From Dendrocalamus latiflorus (Eukaryota; Streptophyta; Magnoliopsida; Poales; Poaceae): a stretch of 64,000 bases of DNA. Numbering within the stretch: position 1 is the first letter of the stretch; each line of letters starts with the position of its first letter. The translations under genes were made by a program, and so were the position numbers. Below the pieces are notes generated by a model. It did not search any database. It was given only the letters and a program-made list of their open reading frames with translations, and had not been told where the DNA came from. The stretch lies in the NCBI GenBank assembly GCA_017311315.1, contig CM029612.1, positions 50,922,200 through 50,986,199 of the forward strand, written 5' to 3'. Shown one piece after another: positions 50,179 through 62,574 of the stretch.

Positions 50179-52719
50179 ATGGACTTCGCCCTCGTCGACG
50201 GCGAGTCCTTCTCGCCTTCCTGCTCCACGCTCTTCATGGTTTGGACGCCAATCTCCGCTGAAATCTAGTTTTTGGCATCTCGTTCTGGTTCCTGAACCGC
50301 TGGTGATCCTCTTCCTCGGCCGCAGCCCGCGCTCTCGATCGGCAACGTGGGGCAGCTCGCCGTCGACCTGCTGGTATCGTCCGCTAGGGCGAGGCGGGTG
50401 GCCTACCTCGACGAGCCCTCCGTGCTTCCCTGCGCTGGCAACGACGCCTTCGGCCCCGACGCCGTCGGCGACCTCGCGCTCGCGCTCGAAGGTTGGCTTC
50501 TCGATCCTGTGCTCTCCTGTGATGCGGTCGCCGACTATTTGATGAATTGCGTTAGTGGTGCTGCTCGCCAGCATGTACTGTTGGCCCTTATTTTGTGCAC
50601 ACCAACTGTTTGATGAAATGTGTTGCAGCGCTGCGTGTACTCTTTCTGCTCTGCATACCAAGTGTTTGATGAAATGATATAACTTGATAGGGTCTAAGAG
50701 AAAAAAAAATAGAACAATACAAAAGGAACATTTTTTTAGAATTTACATTACTTCTAAAGATACATACACACATATGAGCAGGTCTTGTAAATTGTAATAC
50801 AGTTGCACTTAGTCAGGGTGTGCAATGTCGATATGAGATGCTGACTCACCTTCTTTCTCATCTTTCTTTGCAGCTTATGAATCTCCATCTCATAGGCTGG
50901 CTTTCATTCAGCAGAGATCTCCAGTTATTACAGTATGTTGATCTTAGCTCTTTTGCCGTCTGCCCGCATCTTGTTATGTTTTAAGAATCTGTAGTGGTAG
51001 TTAGATATTTTTTTTTCAATTTCCTGGTGTTAAGTATATGTTTTATGCTGATACATGTTTCTGTGTTCCCTTTTAGTAGGGAGAAGGAATCTAGATGCAA
51101 CATTGATGTAACTGTATAGGAGAATTTCTTTTGCTTTGCGCTTCTTTCAGTTACGTGCATAAAAGAATTGTGTTTTCATGTCCTATCTTGTAGCATGCAA
51201 TTTATAAACTTATAACTGAATGTTTTGGGGTGATCTATGTTCTCTTGATTAAACATGACTTTGTTGAAGAAAACAACATAAATTAGCAACATTGTACATT
51301 TCCAACCAAAGTTAGATAGTGACCCCTTGGGGTGCAGACTAGATATATGATAGTGGAAGTGTGGGACCACACCCATAGATGCAGTAGCAAAAATATCCTT
51401 TTTTTTATGTGAAATTACGAAATTAGATTCCTTTTGGAAACATCATGTTTTATATTTTCCACACTAATATTTATCCCTTGGATATTTGTTCCTTGTGAAC
51501 TAAAAGGTACATGGAACATTTGGTATGCTAAAATAAATAAAATGATTTAGAACATGCTGAAATGAATCAAATGATTTAGAACAAAGTTTGGCATTCTTAT
51601 GTTGATTCGTTCTACCTTTTCTGTAAAAAACACGTTGGGGGAAAACTCCGAATGGAAGGGATGCTTGAGGCTTTTTTGTTTACTTTATTTGGAACTGTGG
51701 TGAAGTCTTGCGATCTCAGTATTTTTTGACAACTTTGATTTGTCATTACCAATACAGGGGATGATGGTTTCATTTGCACAAAATGTTGCTAATTTCATAA
51801 GTAGTATTGGGAAGGACCATGTTGTTATTCTTTCAAGTTTAGACTCTGGCAAGAGGAGTGTAATTGATGCATCCAGGTAACTGAAATGTTTAGCTGCACA
51901 AATTCTATCTTTTAGGTTTGGGTGTTTTTTCAAGATTGGAGTCATTAATCAACATTCTTTCATCATGTAGCGATATGCAGTTGTATTACCTTTCAAGTTG
52001 CAGTGAGGATGGTTCTGATCCGGAATATGAGAAGTTAGGGTGGAAGAAGCTTGAGGATTATGATCCATCTCAACGATGGTGGAAGTGTCTTGCTAGCCTT
52101 GTTGAGGGTGGTGATCTTTCAGAAGATATTGCTGGTGATCCTGATGAGATGACAGCAAGTGATTACTACGCAAGCTTGCCGTTTGCAGCTCTATTCTCTG
52201 CCTGCAAGGTATTTGATTTTAATTCACTTTAAATGATTTTACCATTTGAAGTTCCTGTTATACTACTTCTTTATTTTATGATAGGCTAAAGGTTTGAAAG
52301 TTACCTGTGTACTATGCTACTGCTCAGAAGGGGACAATATGCCAGAATCTTTCCAGTTGGCTGAGGCAGTATGCAAACTTCTAGGTCAAGGCCCTGAGCA
52401 ATTCCATGGTACATTTCTATATCACCTCGAGTGCTTATCCCCTTATTACTCTTGAATGAACCCACTAAAAGTATTAAAATGTATTCCTGTTTATTCATTT
52501 GTTGTCAAAGTGCCTTACTGTCCTGCTAATAATTGCTCTGATTTACTATATTCTTTTAGGAATATCAGCATTCAATATTCTTTGATCATATTAAATGGTT
52601 GGGTTTGCTGTGTTAATGAATCTTTCTGTGAACTTTCAGGAAATGGGTCAAATGGATGGACGATTCCCTTGTCTTGGAAATCAGTTTATGGACCGCCACC
52701 TGATCTGTCTATCTTCTAG
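50179..52719 (+). CDS. PAC2: Proteasome assembly chaperone 2, seven exons, complete
   Basis: Exons 50179–50238, 50326–50491, 50874–50932, 51758–51876, 51971–52208, 52285–52408 and 52640–52719 join to 846 bp (281 aa), all GT–AG. The protein has MDFALVDGESFSPSCSTLFM, then PALSIGNVGQLAVDLLVSS (the family hallmark, nearly as in human PSMG2: P-A-x-S-x-G-N-V-G-Q-L), a central VVILSSLDSGKRS, then CVLCYCSEGDNMPESFQLAE and a C-terminal WTIPLSWKSVYGPPPDLSIF, again as in PSMG2 (about 264 aa). Known role: with PAC1 it guides assembly of the 20S proteasome alpha ring in cytosol and nucleus. The first ATG gives the conserved start. A normal, intact gene. Confidence 0.93.
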
Positions 52720-55120
52720 ACTTGAGAACTGATCTAGTAAGTCATTGCTATATTGAGAATTATAGTTTTGCATCTGATAATCTGCAATCATGGTGTCACT
52801 CACTTCAATTTCAAATTATCTATATCTTTTGTACATTAGCTTTGTTCCTCTACAATTTTTGGCTTGAGATGATCTTTCTTGTTAGAAAATTCTATTCTGT
52901 CTTTTCTTTTGTGCCATGTTATCGATTATTAGAAATCATTGCTAGGTATTCTTTTTGGAAAAAAACCACTTTATCTAGATATTGAACTTAGTGATTTTTA
53001 GCCCAAGTTAGTCCTGTTATGGAAGAGTTTGGTTTGTTCTGGACCTCTGGCCAGAGTTTTGTTGTTATTGTTTTCCTGAAAGTACTACGTTCCAAAATAA
53101 TAGAATAGTATTGGCAGAAAATGGTTAAAGTTTTTACTGATTTACTGAGGTTTGCTGGAATAGAATGGTTCTTGGCAGATTGCAAGCTACCATTGACCTT
53201 GGACACAAAATCTGATATACAGTAATGCAGTATTGAGCTGCGTAAAATTGGTAATGAGTCCTAACCAACATCAACTACCTAGCAAGTGGCAATATCCAGT
53301 AGTACAGTATGTTAACGGTTTTCAAGCCCTTGTTGCCATTATCAATATGGCAGCTGCGGTGGTCCAATAGCACATTATTCCATGTGGCCCATGATGTTAA
53401 ACAAAGCTACAGTTGGATCTAGACATCAAGCTGCCAGTCTATAGTGCAATGTGATATGCTGATATATCTTTTATTCCTTCTGCGTCACTGAAGCCTACAG
53501 GAAAAATATCTTAGAATGGTCATGCCAGAGCTCTAGATTGAAATTTCTTGACATATGCCATGGTTGGATATCTCAGTAGAGGTTTGCTACTATGCTAGTT
53601 CAATTAACTAGAGATAGCTAATTGATTGAAATGTATTGTTTCCTCTCCTTAGCATCTACTAGAGCTAGTGTTGCTCCTGCATTTTTGTTTTCTTGCACTA
53701 AGGTGTGTCGACCCTGATTTCAATCACTACTTTTCTTTTTTGCAACTTTTGGTTTGTTTATCGAGTTCTTTTTCTCACGCTTTGATAGGTGAGGTTGCTA
53801 TCACGGACAATGCTGTATTTAGAATTGAGGACGTTGAATTTAACATGAGGTGTACCAGAAATGTCCAGGAAGGTGAGTAGCGAGTGTTTTTGGTCTCGTG
53901 ACAGACATTTCCAGCTTTCCTGTAGAACTCGAGGCATCATGGTACTTGAACCTGGAAAGACTGGAATATTTATGTAGCTGTGGCTGCACAAAGTCAGATC
54001 TTTGTCAATTCAACCCTGATACAGGTGTTGCACCTGCAGCTTGCCATGTACTAGTCTTAATCTGATTGTGGAATTCCAATCTCCAATCTGTGGTGATTCT
54101 TATCGGCAGCTACTGCCGTTTTGCACTTTGGTTAGATTGATTTTGATGTGGTTGAAGAATCTGTGTTGTGTTAGTGCGCACTGCTGCTAAAAGGTTGGAC
54201 TGTTGGCAAGGCAATTGCGGAGGTGTTGCCCGGTTGTTTGCCCATTTTAGTTAGCGTCTGCCAGCTATGGTAAATAGGCAAATCATTTTAATTGATTTTA
54301 TTCTATCTCTTATAATCTTGCCAAACATATACTCTTAACAATAATAATTACATCTTTGAAGCTCTGTATGCATGTCTGTGACTAGAGGAGCTGAGTCTCC
54401 ATGTCTTTTCCCTGTGGCATGGCCGGGCTCGCTGGCTGCGCCTATTCTCTACTCCAAATGACTTTAGCTTCTGGCTAGAAACTATTTGGAATACGTCGGC
54501 TTCTTAAATTTAATTTTTTGCTTTGTTTGGCATTTTTCCACTTATTATTTTGTGTCGTTCCAAAAATATAGTGGTATTTTTAATTTTTTAATTTTTGATT
54601 TTGAAAAAGCTAATAGCCGTTATAGTGCATTTATAGTAAAAAAAACCCCAACAATCTAAACAAAATGCTGGGTCAACTAAGCTGGTTGGAGCGGCTCCTT
54701 AAGTATTGGCTGGTCAGTCTCTGGTCGTGCTGATCGTCAGGCTGCTGAGCCGGAAAGCTTGCGATTGCATGAGTTAACCTATAGGAATCTAATTAGCAAG
54801 TCTCCAAAGTTAAGCAGAATTTTTGGATAATAATAACACAATGTGCAGATAACAGGATTATCAATAACACCTGTATTATACTCAAGATTGCCAGGAATCA
54901 GGTCATGGGCAGGATCGTTTTTGGTTTGACAGGATAAGGTTATAGCATGGTACATGAAGATTACAAGCTCTGGATATTTTATATGGTACTGTCGGATTTA
55001 GATTCTTGAAAAAAAAATTATGATAGGAGTGATCCTATAGAATCATACATTCGTACCATACATATGGGCACCATGACAACTTTGACTACCCTTTTTGTCC
55101 ACAAGTAGCGGACATTAGGT
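52720..55120. other. PAC2 3' region and intergenic sequence
   Basis: Right after the stop codon a GTAAG-like donor (52738) could start a 3' UTR intron; 53790–54250 might be a later untranslated exon. No further coding gene is recognised. 54430–54660 looks like MITE debris. Confidence 0.4.
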
Positions 55121-55124
55121 GGTC

Positions 55125-56175
55125 ATACACGAGTTTTTGACATATATAGTACGTTTTGCATCTGTATTTGTAAAAATAGTTATATGCATGTGAGAATAAC
55201 AAAAATGGCACTTCTGCCGTTTGGTCATCGAGCGACAGCGCCTTGCAGCTGACACGTAGACTACCGGAGCTCGCCCACAATGCGGCTAGCGCTTGTCGCC
55301 TAGCCACCATGCGGCTGTGCGCTTGCTGCCCCTCCACCATACGACAGCTTAATTAGCTGCCTAAATTAGTATTTTGTATGTCATATTTATTTGAATTTTT
55401 AAATATAGTAAATGAGCTCGAAAAATTATGAACTTTTATATGTAGCTCCCGACACAATGTACTTCATTGTGTAATCTTTTGATAATTTTATTCGCTCTGA
55501 ATATTGCTAAAAAATTCGTATAATTATGATATTTGTAAGAGTTGTTACATATAGCAAGTGAGCTCCAAGAATTACAAAATTTTGTATGCAGTCTTCCAAT
55601 ATAGTCAACCTAATTGTATAATTTTTTGGAAATTTAATGTGCTCTGAATTTACCATGTTAATTCATATTAATTTAATTATAATTAGTGATATGCGATGCT
55701 CATTTTATAATTACATTAACATGGTAAATTCAGACCATATAAAATTTCAAAAATTACTAAATTAGGTTAACTGTGTCGGAAGGCTGCACATAAAATTTCA
55801 TAATTTTTTTAGCTCATTTACTATATGTAACAACTTCTAGAAATATCATAATTGTACGAATTTTTGAGCAATATTCAAAATGGATAGAATTGTCAAAAAA
55901 ATTATATAATGAAGCATGTTGTGTTGAGAGGCTGTGCATTAAATTTTATAATTTTTCAAGCTCATTTGTTATATTTAAAAAATCAAACAAACATTATATA
56001 TAAAATACTAATTTAGATAGAATTAGACAGCTTAATTACATGTCGCACGGTGGCCGGACTTCGGTAGTCTACCTGACCGGGCGGTAGAAATGCTATTTTT
56101 GCCATTCTCGTACTCATACAGCTATTTTTATAAATACGACTGTAAAATGCGCTATATATATACCAAAAATTTGTC
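55125..56175. mobile_element. 1.05-kb foldback element with roughly 500-bp inverted arms
   Basis: Outer arms (GACATATATAGTACGTTTTG, then AATGGCACTTCTGCCG, versus CGGTAGAAATGCTATTTTTG, then GCGCTATATATATACC) are inverted. Pairing continues inward through GCTTAATTA…, CAAGCTCATTTG… and AATTTACCATGTTAAT/ATTAACATGGTAAATT near the centre at about 55690. The arms are diverged by roughly a fifth by eye. No protein and no clear target duplication; Mutator-type or foldback MITE possible. Confidence 0.8.
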
Positions 56176-56649
56176 CTACACATACCGTGGAAGGTTTAGA
56201 AGCAGTTTGTAGTATCCGTCTCCAGGCCTATGGGCGCGGGCTGTGTGAAAACAAACACTCTTTGAGAGGACAGGAACTCGCGGGCTTGATGATAGATTTG
56301 TGCCGTATGAATCCTAGGTCTATTTTCCTTTAATTTTGGTCAGATAACAAAGCGACCATTCAACCCCTGTGAAAACGAAACCGTTCAGACGCTTGGGCAC
56401 TGTCGGTCCGATCGCTTTCGGTTCGCCCATCCAGTTTCCTCTCTAAACTATCGCTATTAATGCATATGCATAATACGACCCATAAGTGTTGTGACAGTTG
56501 CCACAACAAAACAATTATCTAGAATGGCATGCAACATTTTTACTTCTTACAACTACTAGCAGTACTAACCTTGATTCTCGGCAACAAAAGAAGGCTTAAA
56601 AAATACAACTATAAGTAGTCCACAGCATGGACCTTGAGATAATGCAATG
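56176..56649. other. Intergenic, nothing recognised
   Basis: Mixed sequence between the foldback element and the next LTR-like element. Confidence 0.5.
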
Positions 56650-59600
56650 TGAAACAAAATCCAAATTCAAAAATAATTTGATTTCTTGACTAACTTTGAT
56701 TTCTTGTGAATCTTGGCCAACTCCCACACCCATCTCAGCCATCCACGTCGTGATTTCACTACCGAGCCATCTCTTCCGTCCCTCCTCACGTGTCCACTGT
56801 TCATCGTCCAAAAATATCATCGCCTCCTGATCTTTTCACCGCCGCTCCTTCCCATTACTTCCCGCCGCTGCCAAGCCTCTACAAAATGGTCAAAGCCCGT
56901 ATCACCTCGTCCTTCCCGCCTCTGACACCCTCTTAATTGCACCAACCACGTGTCAGTCTAGCCAGCAAAGCTCGTTGCCGCCTTAGCTCTTCCCGGTCTC
57001 TCTGTTCTCTCTCAATTGATTGCTTCGCGTCGCAAACCACCTCGTTGCCCTGCCAGCTACCGCCAAGCCAATGTACAATATCCCTGACACCTAACATCCT
57101 TCTTAATGGCCGCCGCCCTCACCTGGTCGAACCATCATGGCAATTTCATTGCCGCCGCCCATTCTGCTCTCTCTGCTCTCATCCTCTCAGAGCCGACCTG
57201 ACACGTCTCTGACCACTTTTGACTATCGCAATGCCACGCCAAGACAGCCCATACCCCCCTCAGCCAGTAGCGTCACGCCTCCCCAAGCCTTCCCGACCTC
57301 TGCCACATGCCACTACCGCCTTAGCCCAACCCCTGTGTCGAACCACCTTCGTTGCCCTATTTAAACCCTCGAGCCCCTTCACTCGAAGGCATCGATGTCC
57401 AAGGTTAGCCCCCCCCCCCCCCCCAAATTGCTCTGACGACTAAAGATCTGCCGGCGATCACCGAAAAGCCCAAAGTAAGCCTCGAATTTAATTCTAGCAA
57501 TTTGGTCTATTATATTCCAATTGCTCATGCCCATAGCTTCCTTATGCCCCTAGTAGCATGCCCGAAGCAAGACCCTAGCTTCCCAAGCCCCCTACTACCC
57601 TGGCAACTAGCGCCGCCGCTCGGCCTTGGAACCCCACCATGGATAGCCCAAACCAGCAAGCCTTAAATCAAACCATCTCTCCCTTGAGCCTCCTCTAACT
57701 CCAGAAATACCCAAACCCTAACGCTACCGTCCCATTAACCCGTCATTAACCCCTATACCATTCAAACGTCCCGAAGGGAAGAGACCTCGCCGCTGGCGAA
57801 TGCCAACTCCCCAGCCACCACCGACCCCAAAAATGGACTCCCCACATCACCAAGAACCCAACCATGATCCCTGAATCCGTCGCAAGCCATCACAGCACTG
57901 CTAATCACTGCTGCCTTCTACCCTTACTCTCAGTCGCTACAGTGTCAGCGAGAGGGAGAAATCGGTAAACAATGATGGTCCGTGGACTGAAATAGTAGAA
58001 GCCCGGGTTTTTTAAAAGAAAATCATGCCGGCCTTTTACTGTGTAGAACTATAGCAATGGGGTTCACGTGAACAGTAGAAAATATGTGATGAATAATAAA
58101 AACATGTAATGAACAGTAACCTACCTGTTACTATTCACATCTATTTTGATCGCTTTAAGCTTGTCTACCCATTCCTTAGCTCCGTTTTCCCGTACCAAAC
58201 TCCTATAAACCCTTAACCTATTTTATTTGATTATTCCATATTTTATTTTTTTATCTTCTTTCTTATTATTTCTGGCTCAATCCTTTGAGCACGGAATTGA
58301 ATTGTTTCTTTTGCTTTGCGCTAGCACACGACGTCGTAGACCAGCCAGTCTAGGAAGGAGAAGCTCAAGTTCTAAGCACAAGACTCAGAAGAATACGAAA
58401 TTGTAGAATACATTGATCCGCAGGGCAAGTCACATGTTTTTTATCATGTTGAACCTACATTTCTTTAATTATTTATTTATCAGTATTTTCATTATGTTAT
58501 TTGTGCACTGTTATTTTATACACAATGAATGTTTAGAATGACATGATATTAGTTACGTCCTACCACCTAAAAATGCCCAATTCAATTTGATGGGCATATT
58601 CACCTTGACAAGACTTAGTAGTACGAAATATTAATCATGGTAGACTAGGAACTCATCAGCTTTACACTACTAAGGGCGTGTTCTTTTTAGCTGCGGCTTA
58701 TGATTTTTGGCTGCGATTTGTGGCTTTTAGGCTGTTCGTGTGAGAGATTACAGAGTAACTGAAACTTACGTGCATTTTTTGTCGATATAAATGAAATCGG
58801 TATAGTATGTACTACAATTAACTAGTAGACCTCATCTTGAAAAGACACTCCATTTAAAAGCTAGTTATTGTAGAAAAGTCAAAAGCTGAAGCCAAAAACT
58901 GAAAAAGAACAGGCCCTAATGGATTTGGCATTTTGTTGATAGAATTTTAAAAGTGGTTCTAGCTTAAGAAGACATCATGGAAAGCCACTAGGTAGAAGGG
59001 TTCCATGGTTTTACCCTACGGTGGAGGTTTGGACTCAAAAGGTGACAGTGTTGATGGGCACTGAAACATGAGTTGTGGATGGAAGTTGCCTCGGTGAAAA
59101 TAGAAGAACTGGAACCTTATACCATGTAAAGAACATAATGATCGCTCAACCACAAGTATTGATTCGTCAAATCTGGTTTAGTAGCTGCTCAAATTCAATT
59201 GAATATCTACAAAGTGAAAGATAGAGAAGGAAAGTATGTATGGGAGGGGGTTAACCATACAATAGTAGATCCGCATCAAATCGGGTGAGGCCACAGGCCA
59301 CTCGAGTTTGTTGGAAAACAACACCTATTGGGTAGAGATTATATAAAGAATTGAGTAGTGAAAAGCCTTGTTTTATTAACTCAGTTGAGGGAGTTAAGAG
59401 ATATTGTGGTTAAAACTGGGCAACTCTGCAGAGTCAAAACTTAATGGTATTTGAATACGCCATGCTCCCGATAAATGAAACTATATTTAATAGGTGAATC
59501 CAACAACAAAGCATAAGTAGATTTGGATTTTTAAGTTTGGTAATCAAGTTATTGAAACCCTAATTTTCTTAAGAAGTTCATGACTTTATGCTAAAAAATG

Positions 59601-60013
59601 TTTACAACTAAAATTGCATGCACATAAATATAATTAAAACCATTATACTCCCATCCCTTAGAAATCCTTGCATGAACTTAAATAGTATTTCCATATGTGA
59701 CTTGTTGAGTACGGTGGTTTGTACTCATACTTGCTAAAAACATTAACAAAAAGTACGTGGCAAGAAAATAAGGAAGTCTACGAGGACGACGTGGAAGAAT
59801 ACTACGAAGTAGATGATGTTTGGAATTAGGGTTGTTCTTCGCTTAGGTACGTCTGTGATGTTCTTTTGTATTGTAATGTATCTAAGGGACGTACGTCCCG
59901 CTGTAAGACCTGCTTGATAAGCCGTTATCTTGTAATAAAGTTGGCTTTGTAAGCTGAATAGTTCTGAGTAGTTACGAGAGAAATACAACGCCCCTAGAAA
60001 TAGGGGCGTTACA
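56650..60013. mobile_element. Second large non-coding LTR-like element, 3.36 kb
   Basis: TGAAACAAAATCC start and GGGGCGTTACA end (TG…CA) with CAATG on both sides (56645–56649, 60014–60018). Internal blocks match the 44265–49316 element in the same order: ATCATGTTGAACCTACATTT (58443), AACTCTGCAGAGTCAAAAC (59421). No gag or pol. 56700–57960 is C-rich and encodes nothing convincing. Contains C(16) at 57409–57424. Probably a diverged solo LTR of a related family. Confidence 0.65.
58674..58916. mobile_element. Tourist-like MITE with TAA target duplication
   Basis: GGGCGTGTTCTTTTTAGC and its inverse ending GAAAAAGAACAGGCCC, flanked by TAA (58671–58673, 58917–58919). Same family as 4404–4616. Nested in the second LTR-like element. 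Confidence 0.88.
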
Positions 60014-60018
60014 CAATG

Positions 60019-60450
60019 AATATAGTTCTCATGTTAAATTAATTCCAATAATTTGCACTCCCCATTCATCTAATTAATAACAACACATGATACTTGCCAT
60101 CACCATCCACCTACTCTCTGAAATCAGAAGCCAAAAACAATATGAACACTACAGCTTCTATAAACCGCTTTTATTAGCCATTACTATTCATCAGTCACTA
60201 TTTTACGCTTTCGTATGTTGTAACATACTTTGTATTTTATTATATTACTATTCCGTAAATCGTATGACAGTCCGAATATTGTGGGGTTTTTTATTATACC
60301 GTCTTTCTTACATAATATACTATTATTCATGAACCACTACTATTTATCAGCTACAATAAACAATCATCATGAAAAATCAATAGGAACAGGCCCCGGAGGA
60401 GCCATCATCGATGGACAACTTGAACAGTGGTACATGTCTCCCTCACCACA
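60019..60450. other. Intergenic with decayed MITE sequence
   Basis: 60110–60395 has MITE-like strings (AGAAGCCAAAAAC, ending GAACAGGCCCC) but no paired left end. No gene. Confidence 0.45.
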
Positions 60451-60849
60451 CTAGCTGGAACGGAGCTTCCCTGTCCCGGGATTCCTGTCCCCTCCCCTGT
60501 TCCCTTCAATCTGGAGCATCCACAACTCATCCAACGGCTAAGATTTTATATTTGTACTATTTGCCCATTTTCATCTCAAATTTAAAAATAAAAATATGTT
60601 AATCCATAATAAATAATAAAAAATACAGAAAAAATAAATTTTATTTTTTTCTGTAAATAAAATTTATTTTTTCTGTATTTTTTATTATTTATTATGGATT
60701 AACATATTTTTATTTTTAAATTTGAGATGAAAATGGGTAAATAGTACAAATATAAAATCTTAACCGTTGGATAAGTTGTGGATGCTCCAGATTGAAGGGA
60801 ACAAGGGAGGGGACAGGAATCCCGGGACAGGGAAGCTCCGTTCCACTAG
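60451..60849. mobile_element. Near-perfect 400-bp palindrome (foldback MITE)
   Basis: CTAGCTGGAACGGAGCTTCC… is matched in reverse by …GGAAGCTCCGTTCCACTAG. The arms of about 190 bp differ at only a handful of positions; the turn lies at about 60650 in AT-rich sequence. RNA across it would form a long hairpin. It lies 208 bp beyond the AOS stop codon. Confidence 0.93.
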
Positions 60850-61000
60850 GTGTAGCACTTAATCCATGAGCTTGCCAGGAAGCCGCAAACATCTCAAGAC
60901 ACCAAAGGTCCCTGCGAAAAAGATTGTCTCATTTTTACTAAGAAAAGAAAATCTGTTAGACCTCCATAGAGGTCGCTCACATGGTGAAATACTACTGGTT

Positions 61001-61019
61001 GGGGGGGGGGGGGGGGGGG
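61001..61019. repeat. G(19) homopolymer in the AOS 3' flank
   Basis: Uninterrupted run of G, 38 bp past the AOS stop; C run in the transcript. Confidence 0.95.
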
Positions 61020-61056
61020 ATACACGTGGCAGGTCTCCGGCGACATTGACCGGCGG

Positions 61057-62574
61057 TCAGAAGGTGGCCTTCTTGAGCGAGGTGACGGTCACCGACGACC
61101 CGAGCGCCGAGGTGCCGACCTCGACGTCGAACGAGTCGTACCGGAGGAAGAGCTCGGTGACGAGGAGGCGTGCGATGAGCACGACGAAGTCCTTGCCGGC
61201 GCACTGCTTGTCCTGCAGCGCGGGCGATGCCGTCTCGGGCCCGTTGGACCAGACGACGTGCCGCAGCAGCCGCGCGCCGTCCTCGCCGAGGAACCTGTCC
61301 GGCACGGACGCCTCGGGCCGCGCGAAGACGCGCGCGTCCTTGGTGGCCATGGGCTGGTACCCGAACAGCATCTCCCCCTCGCGCACCTCGTACCCGTAGT
61401 CGTGGCTCTCCACCACCATGTCCCGCTTGGCCCGCCCGTACTGCATCGCGACCGGCGGCTCGATGCGCAGCGCCTCGTATACGGCTGACTTCACCAGCGG
61501 CATCTCCGCTAGCGCCTTCATCGTCACCTCGCCGCCGTTCTCGCGCACGGCGTTGCGTACCTCCGTTGCCAGCCGCCCGTGCACCCGGGCGCCGGCGCGG
61601 CCCAGCCACTTCACCAGCGACGGGAACAGTATCGTCATGCCGCCGAACGAGTTGAAGCACAGGGCAAAGACGATGTTGTGCACCGCCTCCTCGCGCGCAA
61701 TGCCGAGGCGCTCGCCCTCGTCGACCACCGCCTTGGCCGCGTCCCGGAAGAAGTCGGCGAGGCGGTCGTGGTCCTTCCTGACGAGCGCCGGCGGGAGCCG
61801 GAACGAGTGGAGAAGAGCGTCCTCGACGAGGGTGGGCAGGCCGAGGTTGAGCAGCGGGCTGATCTGGAACAGCACCCACTTGGTGATCAGCTTGGGCCCG
61901 TCGCCCCGGAGCGCGGAGTCGGCGGGGTCGCGGCCGAGGAGCGCCTGGCAGAGGAAGCCGAATGCGGCGGCGTCGTTGTAGTGGCCGAAATCGGCCTTGC
62001 CGACCCGCGCGAGCTCGTTCTCCATGAGGCCAAACAGGTCGCCGTAGACGTCGCGGAACTTGGGGATCACGTGCTGGCGCCGGTGGGAGAGGAGGTAGAA
62101 GAGGAGGGTCTTGAGCGGCGCGTGGTTGGGCTCGGCAGGGTCGAGGTAGGACAGCACACGGTATCCGCCGGTGAGTTCCGTGGAGGGCATGAAGGTGCCG
62201 GTGAAGAGGTCGGTCTTGTCGACGAGCGAGGTGTCGAAGAGCACGGGGAAGGAGGCGGCGTCGAGGAGCGCCACCACGCGGGGGTCCCGCGCCACGAAAG
62301 GCCCCGGAGGCATGTTGAGCCGCACCACCGTGGAGCGGTGCGCGCGGACGCGGGACGCGAAGAAGCCGTCGCGCCCGCCGGGCCCGTAGAAGTACTCGAG
62401 CCGGTCCCGGAGCGCGCCCACCAACGGCGGGCCGTAGTCCCCCGGCACCTTCCGTACCGGCAGCCGCCGCTTCGGCGACACCACGTCGTGCCGGTCCATG
62501 GCGGACGCGGCCGCCCTCGTCGGCCGCCGGACGCACGACGGCGCCGAGAAGTAGGTGTAGGTCACCGTGGCCAT
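61057..62574 (-). CDS. AOS: Allene oxide synthase (CYP74A), intronless
   Basis: 505 aa. AOS converts 13-hydroperoxy-linolenic acid to an unstable allene oxide, the first committed step of jasmonate synthesis in plastids. The N-terminus MATVTYTYFSAPSCVRRP is a plausible chloroplast transit peptide. The mature part begins near LPVRKVPGDYGPPLVG. Seen motifs: TDLFTGTFMPSTELTGGYR with Phe124 and Ser142 matching the residues that separate AOS from hydroperoxide lyase; I-helix FALCFNSFGGM with the catalytic Asn308 in place of the usual P450 threonine; YEALRIEPPV (ExxR); heme-binding Cys458 in LQDKQCAGKDFVVL. C-terminus VTVTSLKKATF. All key residues are intact and the length is normal. The first ATG is used. 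Single-exon structure is usual for grass AOS. Rice has more than one AOS; which this is I cannot prove. The promoter carries a hAT insertion. Confidence 0.96.
   Translation of the reverse strand: MATVTYTYFSAPSCVRRPTRAAASAMDRHDVVSPKRRLPVRKVPGDYGPPLVGALRDRLEYFYGPGGRDGFFASRVRAHRSTVVRLNMPPGPFVARDPRVVALLDAASFPVLFDTSLVDKTDLFTGTFMPSTELTGGYRVLSYLDPAEPNHAPLKTLLFYLLSHRRQHVIPKFRDVYGDLFGLMENELARVGKADFGHYNDAAAFGFLCQALLGRDPADSALRGDGPKLITKWVLFQISPLLNLGLPTLVEDALLHSFRLPPALVRKDHDRLADFFRDAAKAVVDEGERLGIAREEAVHNIVFALCFNSFGGMTILFPSLVKWLGRAGARVHGRLATEVRNAVRENGGEVTMKALAEMPLVKSAVYEALRIEPPVAMQYGRAKRDMVVESHDYGYEVREGEMLFGYQPMATKDARVFARPEASVPDRFLGEDGARLLRHVVWSNGPETASPALQDKQCAGKDFVVLIARLLVTELFLRYDSFDVEVGTSALGSSVTVTSLKKATF

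Noticed and set aside
49813..50661. 282-aa minus-strand frame over the PAC2 start
   Set aside because: Antisense to PAC2 exons and promoter, no recognisable domain, crosses the Helitron border.
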